Below the pieces are notes generated by a model. That model saw only the letters and a program-made list of their open reading frames with translations. It was not told where the DNA came from and did no database searches. A DNA stretch of 25,829 bases from a virus. The stretch is taken from positions 1-25,829 of IMG/VR virus record IMGVR_UViG_3300048065_000354. The stretch is one strand, 5' to 3'. The position numbers and the translations under genes are program-made. Positions 5,818 through 12,644 of the stretch are shown one piece after another; within the stretch, counting starts at the first letter, position 1; each line of letters opens with the position of its first letter.

Positions 5818-7463
5818 AAAGAGTAGTGCTTGATATCGAGACAGATGACCTCAATGCAACTGTAGTGCATTGCATTGTGGCACAGGACTTAGATACAGGC
5901 GCAGTGGACACATGGTATGGGGAGTCCATCAAGGACTTCCCTGCATGGTCAGAGAGTGTTGATGTCTTTGTCATGCATAACGGTGTGTCTTTTGATGCGC
6001 CTGTTGTAAATCGTTTGACAGGCAGTAAGATACCTTTGAAGAAAGTAAGAGACACATTGATTATGTCTCAGCTTTTTGACCCATCTCTTGATGGTGGTCA
6101 TTCACTTGAAGCATGGGGTCAAAGACTTGGCTATCCTAAGATTGAGTTTAATGACTTCTCTGTATTCACACAAGAGATGTTGAAGTATTGTAAGCAGGAC
6201 GTAGTAGTTACAGTAAAACTATATGAACATCTACTTCCTCACATGAAAAAATATTCAGGAAAATCTATTCAGCTTGAGCATGAGGTGCGAGCAATAGTAG
6301 ACAAGCAAGAAGAGAATGGATTTAGTCTTAACATCCCAGAAGCTTCATGTCTTGTTGCAAGGCTCTCAGAAGAGGCTACAGAGATAGAGCAGGAGATGCA
6401 AGCTATATTCCCACCTATCGTAACAGAAAGGTACTCAGAGAAGACAGGAAACCGATTAAAGGATAAGGTAGAAGTATTCAATCCTGCATCAAGACAGCAG
6501 ATTGCTAAGAGGCTACAAGAAAAGGGATGGAAGCCTAAGACTTTCACGCCTACTGGTCAGCCAGTGGTGGACGAAGGCTCTCTTAGTGGTGTAGATATTC
6601 CAGAAGTAAAAAAGATATTACAATATCTATTACTTCAGAAAAGAGTTTCACAGGTTAAGTCTTGGCTTGACGTTGTGGAAGACGATGGTAAGGTTCATGG
6701 TAGAGTTATTACCTTGAAAGCCATCAGTGGACGCATGGCACATAACTCCCCGAACATGGCACAAGTACCTGCCGTTTACTCTCCCTACGGCAAGGAGTGC
6801 AGACAAGTTTGGAAAACGAGCAGCGATAAGTACAAGCTGTTGGGTTGTGATGCAAGTTCACTTGAACTTAGATGCTTGGCACACTATATGGGTGACAAGA
6901 GATTTACTGATGAGGTAGTGGGTGGTGACATCCACACTGCAAATCAGAAAGCCGCAGGACTTCCTACCAGAGATGCAGCAAAGACATTTATCTATGCTCT
7001 AATCTATGGTGCAGGTCCAGCTAAGATTGGTAGTATTGTTGGTGGTGGTGCTAAAGAAGGACAAATCATTATGAAAAAGTTTATGTCCAATATGCCAGCT
7101 TTAAAAACCTTGCGTGATAAGGTGGACAGAGCAGCAACTACAGGACATATTCGTGGTCTTGATGGAAGACTTCTCAAGGTACGTCAGCAACATGCAGCCA
7201 TGAACCTTTTACTACAGGGTGCAGGTGCTATCATTTGTAAAGAATGGTTGCGGCAAATAACTTTAATGGCGCAACGGGATTATGATTACAATCTTGTTGC
7301 GTCTATCCATGACGAGTATCAGTTTGAGATTCGTGCAGACCAAGCGGAACGATTTGGTGAACTCACACAGAAGGCAATGAAGCAGGTGCAAGAAACACTG
7401 TCTGTTAATTGTCCTCTGGACAGTGAGTTTAAAATTGGAAACAATTGGGCAGAAACTCATTAA
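5814..7463 (+). CDS. Family A DNA polymerase with 3'-5' exonuclease (T7 gp5-like), 549 aa
   Basis: Replicative polymerase. Exonuclease motifs: Asp7/Glu9 (LDIETDD), Asp61 (HNGVSFDAP) and Tyr125-x3-Asp129 (YCKQD). Polymerase motifs: A at Asp346 (GCDASSLELR), B from Arg386 and Lys390 to Tyr398-Gly399 (RDAAKTFIYALIYG), C at His499-Asp500-Glu501 (SIHDEY). All catalytic residues are present. The position equivalent to E. coli Pol I Phe762 is Tyr394, as in T7. T7 polymerase has 704 residues, so this one is about 150 shorter. The exonuclease-to-palm spacing leaves little room for a thioredoxin-binding insertion. It overlaps the preceding nuclease gene by 4 nt and is followed by a promoter. Confidence 0.95.
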   Translation: MKRVVLDIETDDLNATVVHCIVAQDLDTGAVDTWYGESIKDFPAWSESVDVFVMHNGVSFDAPVVNRLTGSKIPLKKVRDTLIMSQLFDPSLDGGHSLEAWGQRLGYPKIEFNDFSVFTQEMLKYCKQDVVVTVKLYEHLLPHMKKYSGKSIQLEHEVRAIVDKQEENGFSLNIPEASCLVARLSEEATEIEQEMQAIFPPIVTERYSEKTGNRLKDKVEVFNPASRQQIAKRLQEKGWKPKTFTPTGQPVVDEGSLSGVDIPEVKKILQYLLLQKRVSQVKSWLDVVEDDGKVHGRVITLKAISGRMAHNSPNMAQVPAVYSPYGKECRQVWKTSSDKYKLLGCDASSLELRCLAHYMGDKRFTDEVVGGDIHTANQKAAGLPTRDAAKTFIYALIYGAGPAKIGSIVGGGAKEGQIIMKKFMSNMPALKTLRDKVDRAATTGHIRGLDGRLLKVRQQHAAMNLLLQGAGAIICKEWLRQITLMAQRDYDYNLVASIHDEYQFEIRADQAERFGELTQKAMKQVQETLSVNCPLDSEFKIGNNWAETH

Positions 7464-7469
7464 TAGGTG

Positions 7470-7498
7470 TTGACATACTATTTTGTATGTTATATACT
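7470..7498 (+). promoter_or_regulatory. Sigma70-like promoter before the ssDNA-binding protein gene
   Basis: TTGACA (7470-7475), a 17-bp spacer, then TATACT (7493-7498). The -35 matches consensus exactly and the -10 differs at one base. It lies in a 90-bp gap after the DNA polymerase gene and about 55 bp before the next ATG, which has its own AGGAG ribosome binding site. It would restart transcription for the ssDNA-binding protein, which is needed in large amounts. Confidence 0.75.
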
Positions 7499-7553
7499 TT
7501 CAAAATCAGAAGTGGCTAAGACCACACAGTAACTTAAATAGGAGATAAATATT

Positions 7554-8024
7554 ATGCCAGTACTATCAGGAAAGTCCCATTGGGCAACTATTGCAACACC
7601 TAACACAACCTTTGAACCAGTATGGTCTATTGACTTGGCGTTAGAGGGTGCAGAACTTGAGAAAGCTAAGAAGCTAGGCATGAACATCAAGAACAAAGGT
7701 GATGAACGTGGAGACTTTGTAACCATCAAACGTAAAGTAAACCGTAAAGATGGTAGCCAGAACCAAGCACCTTCTCTTGTTGATGCTAACAAGAACGACA
7801 TGGGCAATACTCTTGTGGGTAATGGTTCAGATGTCAATGTACTTCTCAAGACTTATGAGTGGGAGTACGCAGGTAAGAGTGGTGTTGGAGCAGAGCTTCA
7901 AAAGGTTCAGGTAGTTAATCTGATTCCTTATGGTGACTCTGAGGACTTTGATGTTGTGCCTGACGGTCATAGCACTGTGGATGACTTTGAAGACGATATC
8001 CCCTTTGGCAACACAGGTAGCTAA
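7554..8024 (+). CDS. ssDNA-binding protein, T7 gp2.5-like, 156 aa
   Basis: Coats single-stranded DNA and contacts the helicase and polymerase. The protein reads as an OB-fold: ...NTLVGNGSDVNVLLKTYEWE, then YAGKSGVGAELQKVQVVNLI, which parallels the GGGSKLKVKYSLVPYKWN...GASVKLQLESVMLVEL region of T7 gp2.5. The C-terminus is acidic with a terminal-type motif (DDFEDDIPF followed by GNTGS), as expected for the tail that binds replisome partners. It is shorter than T7 gp2.5 (232 aa). It has its own promoter and an AGGAG ribosome binding site. Sequence similarity is partial, so the call also rests on tail and context. Confidence 0.8.
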   Translation: MPVLSGKSHWATIATPNTTFEPVWSIDLALEGAELEKAKKLGMNIKNKGDERGDFVTIKRKVNRKDGSQNQAPSLVDANKNDMGNTLVGNGSDVNVLLKTYEWEYAGKSGVGAELQKVQVVNLIPYGDSEDFDVVPDGHSTVDDFEDDIPFGNTGS

Positions 8025-8074
8025 ATAGCATAACATCAACAAGGGTGCTACACATATTGTAATATGGTAGTGAG

Positions 8075-8101
8075 ATGGCTAGCGTAGGGTGGGTACGCCA
8101 T
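8075..8101 (+). promoter_or_regulatory. Hairpin in the leader of the 8118 gene
   Basis: GCGTA (8082-8086) and TACGC (8094-8098) pair around the loop GGGTGGG. ATG/CAT just outside can add three more pairs across a 4-nt bulge. It lies in the 93-bp gap after the ssDNA-binding protein gene and 16 nt before the next start. No T run follows, so it is not a standard terminator; it may limit read-through or protect the mRNA end. Confidence 0.35.
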
Positions 8102-8117
8102 TTATTAAGGAGTTAAT

Positions 8118-8312
8118 ATGTTAGACAAAGAGTATAAGGTTACAATGTCTGCTGAGTACTTAGACTTTGGAAATAAAACCACAGTAGAAGGCTATGCAAC
8201 TGACCTAAATGATATGTCAGATATTGTATTAGATTTCCTACGTGCAATGGGATATACATATATAGAAGATGTTACTTTCCACAAAGAGTTTGAGGATTTA
8301 CTAGATGACTGA
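8118..8312 (+). CDS. Hypothetical small acidic protein, 64 aa
   Basis: Preceded by a strong AAGGAGTTAAT ribosome binding site. Starts MLDKEYKVTMSAEYLDFGNK; two beta strands followed by a helix (MSDIVLDFLRAMGYTYIEDV) and an acidic end. Overlaps the DUF3310-like gene by 8 nt. No family recognised. Confidence 0.65.
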   Translation: MLDKEYKVTMSAEYLDFGNKTTVEGYATDLNDMSDIVLDFLRAMGYTYIEDVTFHKEFEDLLDD

Positions 8313-8520
8313 CTATGTAAATAAACCACCACACTATCAGACGGGTGAGGTAGAATGTATTCAAGCAATTGAATCTGCCCTAACACCAGAAGAGTTTAGA
8401 GGATACTGCAAAGGTAATGTAATAAAATATACTTGGCGAGAACAATACAAAGGTAAAGACCAAGACTTAGCTAAAGCAGTATGGTATCTAAATAGATACT
8501 TAGAAAAGGAAACAGAATGA
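8305..8520 (+). CDS. DUF3310-like phage protein, 71 aa
   Basis: Starts MTDYVNKPPHYQTGEVECIQ and continues to FRGYCKGNVIKYTWREQYKG and DLAKAVWYLNRYLE. The N-terminal NKPPHYQ.G..E.I and the central G-N-V-I-K-Y followed by KA.WYL match the DUF3310 family as I remember it. That family is widespread in phages near DNA replication genes and sometimes labelled nucleotide kinase-like; its activity is unproven, and no P-loop is present here. It overlaps the genes on both sides (8 and 4 nt), placing it in the DNA metabolism operon. Confidence 0.8.
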   Translation: MTDYVNKPPHYQTGEVECIQAIESALTPEEFRGYCKGNVIKYTWREQYKGKDQDLAKAVWYLNRYLEKETE

Positions 8521-9377
8521 AAAGTATAGATACTCTAATAGAAGATATATACAAGACATTAGAAGAAGGTATTAATACTTCATCTGTGCAGAACAGAGAT
8601 GCTATTCATACTTGTTCTACTGAAATTGCCAGAGCACTTACACGTCAGCTTGGAGAAGGTAAACGTAGTAAGCAAACTACTTTACGTATGTCTCAAATAG
8701 GTAAGCCAGACAGACAGCTTTGGTATGATTTAAAAAGTACAGCAGAGCCAGAACCGATTAACGGTCAAACTAAAATGAAGTTTATTATGGGAGACATCCT
8801 TGAGGCTGTGTTGATTTTACTTACAGAAGTATCTGGACACAAGGTAACAGAGCAGCAGAAGGAAGTAGAAGTAGAAGGTGTTAAAGGACACAAGGACTGC
8901 CGCATTGATGGTACTCTTGTAGATATTAAGACTGCTTCTTCTTATGCCTTCAAGAAGTTCAAAGAAGGTACACTACATAGTGATGACCCCTTTGGTTACA
9001 TTGCTCAGTTGTCAGGCTATGCAGAGGCAGGTAATGACCAAGAAGCAGCCTTCTTTGCTATTGATAAATCATCCAGTGAGATGGCTCTAATGAAGATAGA
9101 ACCTATCCACATGATTAATGCAAAGCAAAGAATTGGTAAGGTAAAAACATTCTTGTCTTCTGACTTACCACCTGACAGATGTTATCCAGATGAGGAAGAT
9201 GGTAAGTCTGGTAATCGTAAGCTTGCCATTGGTTGCGTCTATTGTCCTTACAAAGATGACTGTTGGAAAGATGCCAACGGTGGACAAGGCCTAAGAAAGT
9301 TTAAGTATTCTAATGGTATTAGATATCTTACTCAGGTAGCTAAATTACCTGACGTACAAGAGGTGACTAATGGCTAA
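8517..9377 (+). CDS. Cas4/RecB-like PD-(D/E)XK exonuclease with a cysteine cluster, 286 aa
   Basis: Likely DNA exonuclease, taking the place of T7 gp6 in host DNA breakdown and recombination. The nuclease core is readable: GDILEAVL with Glu96, RIDG with Asp131, VDIKT with Asp136 and Lys138 (the DxK), then YIAQLSGY with Gln164 and Tyr168. Near the C-terminus, Cys240, Cys243 and Cys249 form CxxCx5C (GCVYCPYKDDCW), with Cys222 (RCYPD) just before. That spacing resembles the iron-sulfur cysteines of Cas4 and AddB nucleases, although in those the fourth Cys is N-terminal; Cys33 could alternatively fill that role. Overlaps the neighbouring DUF3310-like and endonuclease I genes. Nuclease call strong, Fe-S cluster inferred. 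Confidence 0.82.
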   Translation: MKSIDTLIEDIYKTLEEGINTSSVQNRDAIHTCSTEIARALTRQLGEGKRSKQTTLRMSQIGKPDRQLWYDLKSTAEPEPINGQTKMKFIMGDILEAVLILLTEVSGHKVTEQQKEVEVEGVKGHKDCRIDGTLVDIKTASSYAFKKFKEGTLHSDDPFGYIAQLSGYAEAGNDQEAAFFAIDKSSSEMALMKIEPIHMINAKQRIGKVKTFLSSDLPPDRCYPDEEDGKSGNRKLAIGCVYCPYKDDCWKDANGGQGLRKFKYSNGIRYLTQVAKLPDVQEVTNG

Positions 9378-9801
9378 GAAAAAAACCAGAGATAAGAACG
9401 AGCACAACTACCGTTCTAATTCAGAATTTAATTGTGCTTGTTTCTTAAATAAAAATAAGATTGAGTTTGAATATGAAACATTTAACATACCCTATTTATG
9501 GCAAGAAGATAAGAAATACATACCTGATTTTATTCTTCCTAACGGCATCATACTAGAAGTCAAGGGCAGGTTTATGTTGGAAGACAGGAAGAAACATTTG
9601 TTTATTCGTGACCAGCATCCTGAATATGATATTCGATTTGTCTTTGATAACTTTAACAGGAAGTTATACAAAGGTGGTAAGATGACCTATGGAGATTGGT
9701 GTGACAAGCATGGCTTTCTTTACTGCAAGGGTGGAGAAGGGATACCAAAAGCATGGCTAAGAGAAGATGCAAATAAAAGACATAATACTAGCAGAGGATG
9801 A
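9370..9801 (+). CDS. Endonuclease I, T7 gp3-like Holliday junction resolvase, 143 aa
   Basis: Cuts branched DNA before packaging and helps degrade host DNA. It resembles T7 gp3 along most of its length: IPDFILPNGIILEVKGRF, DRKKHLFIRDQHPEYDIRFV and the NRKLYKGGKMTYGDWCDKHG block all have direct counterparts. The catalytic set corresponding to T7 Glu20, Asp55, Glu65 and Lys67 is Glu19, Asp53, Glu63 and Lys65. The length is near the 149 aa of T7 gp3. It overlaps the exonuclease gene by 8 nt and the next gene by 35 nt. Confidence 0.93.
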   Translation: MAKKKTRDKNEHNYRSNSEFNCACFLNKNKIEFEYETFNIPYLWQEDKKYIPDFILPNGIILEVKGRFMLEDRKKHLFIRDQHPEYDIRFVFDNFNRKLYKGGKMTYGDWCDKHGFLYCKGGEGIPKAWLREDANKRHNTSRG

Positions 9802-10099
9802 ACAGGTTGAGTTGAGGACATCAGAAAGGACGTTGTTCCTTACTGTTCTTCTACAAGCTCTTCTTGACGCAACAAAGCCCCGATATGATGGTGAGCCTAC
9901 TAACTCTATTATCGAAAGAGAAAGAGCAATAGCTTGGTTCTTTGCATCAGTCGGGGTGACTGCTGAAGACTTTCATTCTGTTTGTGATTATGCAGGAGTT
10001 AATCCTGTGTACATGAGAGAGTTTGCGTTTAAAGTACTCAAGTCAGGTGAGGTTGAGTATGTTAGAAAAAGAATTAATGCAGTTTTAGGACATGAGTAG
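9767..10099 (+). CDS. Hypothetical phage protein, 110 aa, helical
   Basis: Starts MQIKDIILAEDEQVELRTSE. The C-terminal half has a pattern I associate with many small phage proteins of unknown function: A-I-A-W-F-F...(F/DFHSVC)DYAGVNPVYMREFAF, that is, a Trp helix, a Cys, then G-x-N/D-P-x-x-x-R. It may be a small helix-turn-helix-like domain. The ATG lies 35 nt inside the endonuclease gene; an in-frame TTG at 9815 is a possible alternative. It is the last gene before the promoter of the reductase. Confidence 0.65.
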   Translation: MQIKDIILAEDEQVELRTSERTLFLTVLLQALLDATKPRYDGEPTNSIIERERAIAWFFASVGVTAEDFHSVCDYAGVNPVYMREFAFKVLKSGEVEYVRKRINAVLGHE

Positions 10100-10101
10100 T
10101 A

Positions 10102-10130
10102 TTGTAATAGTCTTCTATTTATGATACAAT
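10102..10130 (+). promoter_or_regulatory. Sigma70-like extended -10 promoter before the ribonucleotide reductase
   Basis: TTGTAA (10102-10107), a 17-bp spacer, and TACAAT (10125-10130), with TGA directly before the -10 (TGn, extended -10). It sits in the 66-bp gap upstream of the reductase ATG (10166), which has an AAAGGG ribosome binding site. A host-type promoter here would give the reductase its own expression timing. Confidence 0.65.
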
Positions 10131-10165
10131 TCTAAGTTCAAACTCTGTTCAAGAAAGGGATATCA

Positions 10166-12127
10166 ATGAACAATTTTTTACCAACAGATTACCAGAATTT
10201 TATTGCCTTGTCACGTTATGCACGTTGGAAGGAAGACGAAGATAGACGTGAGACATGGCCTGAAACAGTCAGCAGATATTTTGATTATATGTCTGACCAT
10301 CTAAGCAAGAAACATAATTACAATCTAAAAGATGGACTACGTAAAGAGCTAGAAGAAGCTGTACTTACACAGCAAATCATGCCCTCTATGAGAGCACTGA
10401 TGACTTCTGGTCCTGCATTAGACCGTTGCCATGTAGGTGGTTATAACTGTTCCTACATTCCTGTTGATAGCCCTCGTGCCTTTGACGAATGTATGTACAT
10501 CCTAATGTGTGGTACAGGTGTAGGCTTCTCAGTAGAACGCAACAACATTGACAAGCTACCTATTGTAAATGAAACATTCCATGAAACAGATACAGTAATC
10601 AAGGTAGGTGACAGCCGCCCCGGATGGGCTAAGTCATTACGTGAACTGATTGCCATGCTATATGCAGGTCAGATTCCAAAGTGGGATGTATCAGAAGTAC
10701 GTCCTGCAGGAGCAAGGCTAAAGACTTTTGGTGGACGTGCATCAGGTCCTGCCCCTCTGATTGACCTATTTAACTTCTGCATTGATAAGTTCAAGGGTGC
10801 AGCAGGGCGTAGGCTTTACCCTATTGAGTGTCACGATTTGATGTGTAAGATTGGTGAGGTTGTAGTTGTAGGTGGCGTAAGACGTTCTGCTCTTATCAGC
10901 TTGTCAAATCTTAACGATGACCAGATGCGTCATGCAAAGACAGGTGAATGGTGGGATGAGCCAGACAAGAACATCAAGCGTGAAGGACAACGTGCTCTAG
11001 CTAATAACTCTGTTGCTTACAAAGAGAAGCCTCAGATGGGTACATTCATGCGTGAGTGGTTGTCTCTATACGAATCACATTCAGGTGAACGTGGTATCTT
11101 CAATCGTGAATCTGCTAAGAGACAAGCAGCAAGCAACGGCAGACGTGACCCTGACCATCAGTTTGGTTGTAACCCTTGTTCAGAAATTATCTTACGTCCT
11201 TACCAGTTTTGTAATCTATCAGAGGTAGTTGTACGTTCTACAGATAACATAGAGACATTGGAAAACAAGGTACGTCTAGCTACTATTCTTGGTACATTCC
11301 AAGCTACACTTACAGACTTTAAATACATTCGTAAAATCTGGAAGGACAACACAGAAGAAGAACGTCTACTTGGTGTATCTCTTACAGGCATTATGGATAA
11401 CCAGTTGATGTCAGGTAAGAGTGCTATGCATGGTATGAACATCAAAAATATACTTACTTCTTTGAAGGACACAGCCATTGAGACAAACGAACAGATGTCT
11501 AAGTCTCTAGGTATACCACAAGCCGCAGCTATTACTTGTGTAAAGCCTTCTGGTACAGTATCTCAGCTAGTAGATAGTGCATCTGGTATTCATGCTAGAC
11601 ATAATCCTTACTATATTCGTACTGTTCGTGGTGATAACAAAGACCCTATCACGCAGTTTATGATTGCACAGGGTATTCCTAATGAGCCTGATGTAGGTAA
11701 GCCAGACAGCACAACAGTCTTCAGCTTCCCAATGAGGTCACCTACAGGAGCAGTAACACGTACTGAGATGTCAGCTATTGAGCAGCTTGAGTTGTGGCTA
11801 CTCTATCAGAAGCATTGGTGTGAACACAAACCTTCTGTAACTATCTCTGTGAAAGAACATGAGTGGCTAGAGGTTGGCTCATGGGTATATGATAACTTTG
11901 ACGATGTGTCAGGTATCAGCTTCCTACCTTTTAGTGAGCATACATATCAGCAAGCACCTTATCAGGATATTACTAGTGAAGAATATGATAAGGCAATGGA
12001 AGGTATGCCAGCTAAGATTGACTGGTCTTTACTCTCAGACTTTGAGAAGGAAGATACAACATCAGGTGGACGTGAATTAGCTTGTACCGCAGGTGTCTGC
12101 GAAGTAGTGGACTTGACAGCAGCATGA
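10166..12127 (+). CDS. nrdJ: Class II (adenosylcobalamin-dependent) ribonucleotide reductase, monomeric type, 653 aa
   Basis: Reduces ribonucleotides to deoxyribonucleotides using a thiyl radical generated from adenosylcobalamin. The sequence shows the expected residues: Cys95 in GGYNCSY, the radical Cys338 in NPCSE with Glu340, and its partner Cys349 in QFCNLSE. The 338-349 spacing equals that of Cys408 and Cys419 in the Lactobacillus leichmannii enzyme. The C-terminal shuttle pair is present as Cys640 and Cys645 (ACTAGVC), again with family spacing. It is shorter than the 739-aa Lactobacillus enzyme, mostly between Cys95 and Cys338. It supplies dNTPs for phage replication and makes phage growth depend on host B12. 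Own promoter upstream; ATGA overlap with the next gene. Confidence 0.93.
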   Translation: MNNFLPTDYQNFIALSRYARWKEDEDRRETWPETVSRYFDYMSDHLSKKHNYNLKDGLRKELEEAVLTQQIMPSMRALMTSGPALDRCHVGGYNCSYIPVDSPRAFDECMYILMCGTGVGFSVERNNIDKLPIVNETFHETDTVIKVGDSRPGWAKSLRELIAMLYAGQIPKWDVSEVRPAGARLKTFGGRASGPAPLIDLFNFCIDKFKGAAGRRLYPIECHDLMCKIGEVVVVGGVRRSALISLSNLNDDQMRHAKTGEWWDEPDKNIKREGQRALANNSVAYKEKPQMGTFMREWLSLYESHSGERGIFNRESAKRQAASNGRRDPDHQFGCNPCSEIILRPYQFCNLSEVVVRSTDNIETLENKVRLATILGTFQATLTDFKYIRKIWKDNTEEERLLGVSLTGIMDNQLMSGKSAMHGMNIKNILTSLKDTAIETNEQMSKSLGIPQAAAITCVKPSGTVSQLVDSASGIHARHNPYYIRTVRGDNKDPITQFMIAQGIPNEPDVGKPDSTTVFSFPMRSPTGAVTRTEMSAIEQLELWLLYQKHWCEHKPSVTISVKEHEWLEVGSWVYDNFDDVSGISFLPFSEHTYQQAPYQDITSEEYDKAMEGMPAKIDWSLLSDFEKEDTTSGGRELACTAGVCEVVDLTAA

Positions 12128-12285
12128 TTTGGGAATACTGGTGCAAAGCAATGGGCAGCAAGGCATATGATGACGATGACAAAGCAAACAAGGTAGCGAT
12201 ACTGCGAACTGCTTGGGTTATCCTTCATGTCCTTGCTTGCCTAGCCATCATTATGCATAATACGCAGAAGATGGGTTGGTGGTAA
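12124..12285 (+). CDS. Small membrane protein, 53 aa, coupled to the reductase
   Basis: The ATG overlaps the reductase stop (ATGA). Starts MIWEYWCKAMGSKAYDDDDK; residues about 29-44 (AWVILHVLACLAIIMH) form a membrane helix, and the C-terminus is QKMGWW. An aromatic N-terminus followed by a DDDD stretch is unusual. Unrecognised. Confidence 0.6.
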   Translation: MIWEYWCKAMGSKAYDDDDKANKVAILRTAWVILHVLACLAIIMHNTQKMGWW

Positions 12286-12288
12286 ATG

Positions 12289-12306
12289 TTAATACTATAG
12301 TATTAA
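12289..12306. repeat. Perfect 18-bp palindrome TTAATACTATAGTATTAA
   Basis: The 18 bases are identical to their reverse complement. Located 3 bp after a gene stop, in the 206-bp gap before the next gene. TAGTATTAAT at its right half recurs at 12342 and 2449. As RNA it would form a weak hairpin without a U run, so a DNA-level operator role is at least as likely as termination. Confidence 0.5.
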
Positions 12307-12340
12307 TAAGTCTTATAAACAAGGCATAAGTAACACTAAA

Positions 12341-12356
12341 GTAGTATTAATGCTAC
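12341..12356. repeat. Imperfect 16-bp palindrome GTAGTATTAATGCTAC
   Basis: Self-complementary apart from one G-T wobble position. It shares TAGTATTAAT with the palindromes at 12289 and 2449 and lies directly upstream of the GC-rich structured element. Confidence 0.4.
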
Positions 12357-12361
12357 AAAGA

Positions 12362-12473
12362 TGTTGGTACTTTCTGTAGACCCTTTAAATCGAGAGGCCA
12401 CTTATAAGTGCCGCAGCACCAGTGGTAGGGATAGGCCGGGAAAGCTAAGAGAATGGATGTGAGACTGCCAACA
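12362..12473 (+). ncRNA. Candidate structured cis-regulatory RNA, about 112 nt, class unknown
   Basis: A GC-rich island in AT-rich surroundings that folds into nested helices. Closing helix: TGTTGGTA (12362-12369) with TGCCAACA (12466-12473), one wobble. Then CTTTC (12370-12374) with GAAAG (12440-12444), CCCT (12381-12384) with AGGG (12427-12430), CCACT (12398-12402) with AGTGG (12421-12425), and GTGC/GCAC capped by CGCA (12408-12419). It ends 6 nt before an AAGGAG ribosome binding site, the usual place for a riboswitch or translational leader. A 33-codon frame (12361-12462) also crosses it, but uses codons rare in this phage. Fold by eye only. Confidence 0.45.
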
Positions 12474-12491
12474 CATTATAAGGAGAAGTAG

Positions 12492-12644
12492 ATGGAAGTA
12501 ACACACTACGAGGAAAATGGAGATGGCTCTGCCACTATACAGGTGATTATGGATATTGAAGAAAGTGCAAAGCTAATAGAGCTAGGCCTTTTAACGGCTC
12601 TAAAAAACTACATAGAAGACAACGAGAAGAAAGATAATGATTGA
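12492..12644 (+). CDS. Hypothetical small acidic protein, 50 aa
   Basis: Preceded by a strong AAGGAGAAGTAG ribosome binding site that follows the candidate structured RNA. Starts MEVTHYEENGDGSATIQVIM and ends KNYIEDNEKKDND: a beta segment followed by a helix and a charged tail. If the upstream RNA is a regulatory switch, this protein and the next one are what it controls. No family recognised. Overlaps the next gene by 8 nt. Confidence 0.6.
   Translation: MEVTHYEENGDGSATIQVIMDIEESAKLIELGLLTALKNYIEDNEKKDND

Noticed and set aside
8057-8085. A possible promoter TTGTAA-17-TAGCGT before the 8118 gene
   Set aside because: The -10 matches only three consensus positions and falls inside the hairpin; its TATTGTAATA similarity to the reductase promoter is probably chance.
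8075-8116. A 13-codon frame (MASVGWVRHLLRS) in the 8025-8117 gap
   Set aside because: Too short, no ribosome binding site, and overlaps the hairpin and the ribosome binding site of the next gene.
12361-12462. A 33-codon open frame (MLVLSVDPLNREATYKCRST...) crossing the candidate RNA
   Set aside because: No good ribosome binding site, and it uses CGA, CGC, AGG and CCG codons that are rare in neighbouring genes; the nested base pairing explains the GC-rich composition better. Kept as the main alternative to the RNA call.
12362-12473. Direct annotation as a cobalamin riboswitch
   Set aside because: Only the closing GGT/GCC pairing and a GAGACTGCC end are reminiscent; the central conserved core of cobalamin riboswitches is not found by eye.
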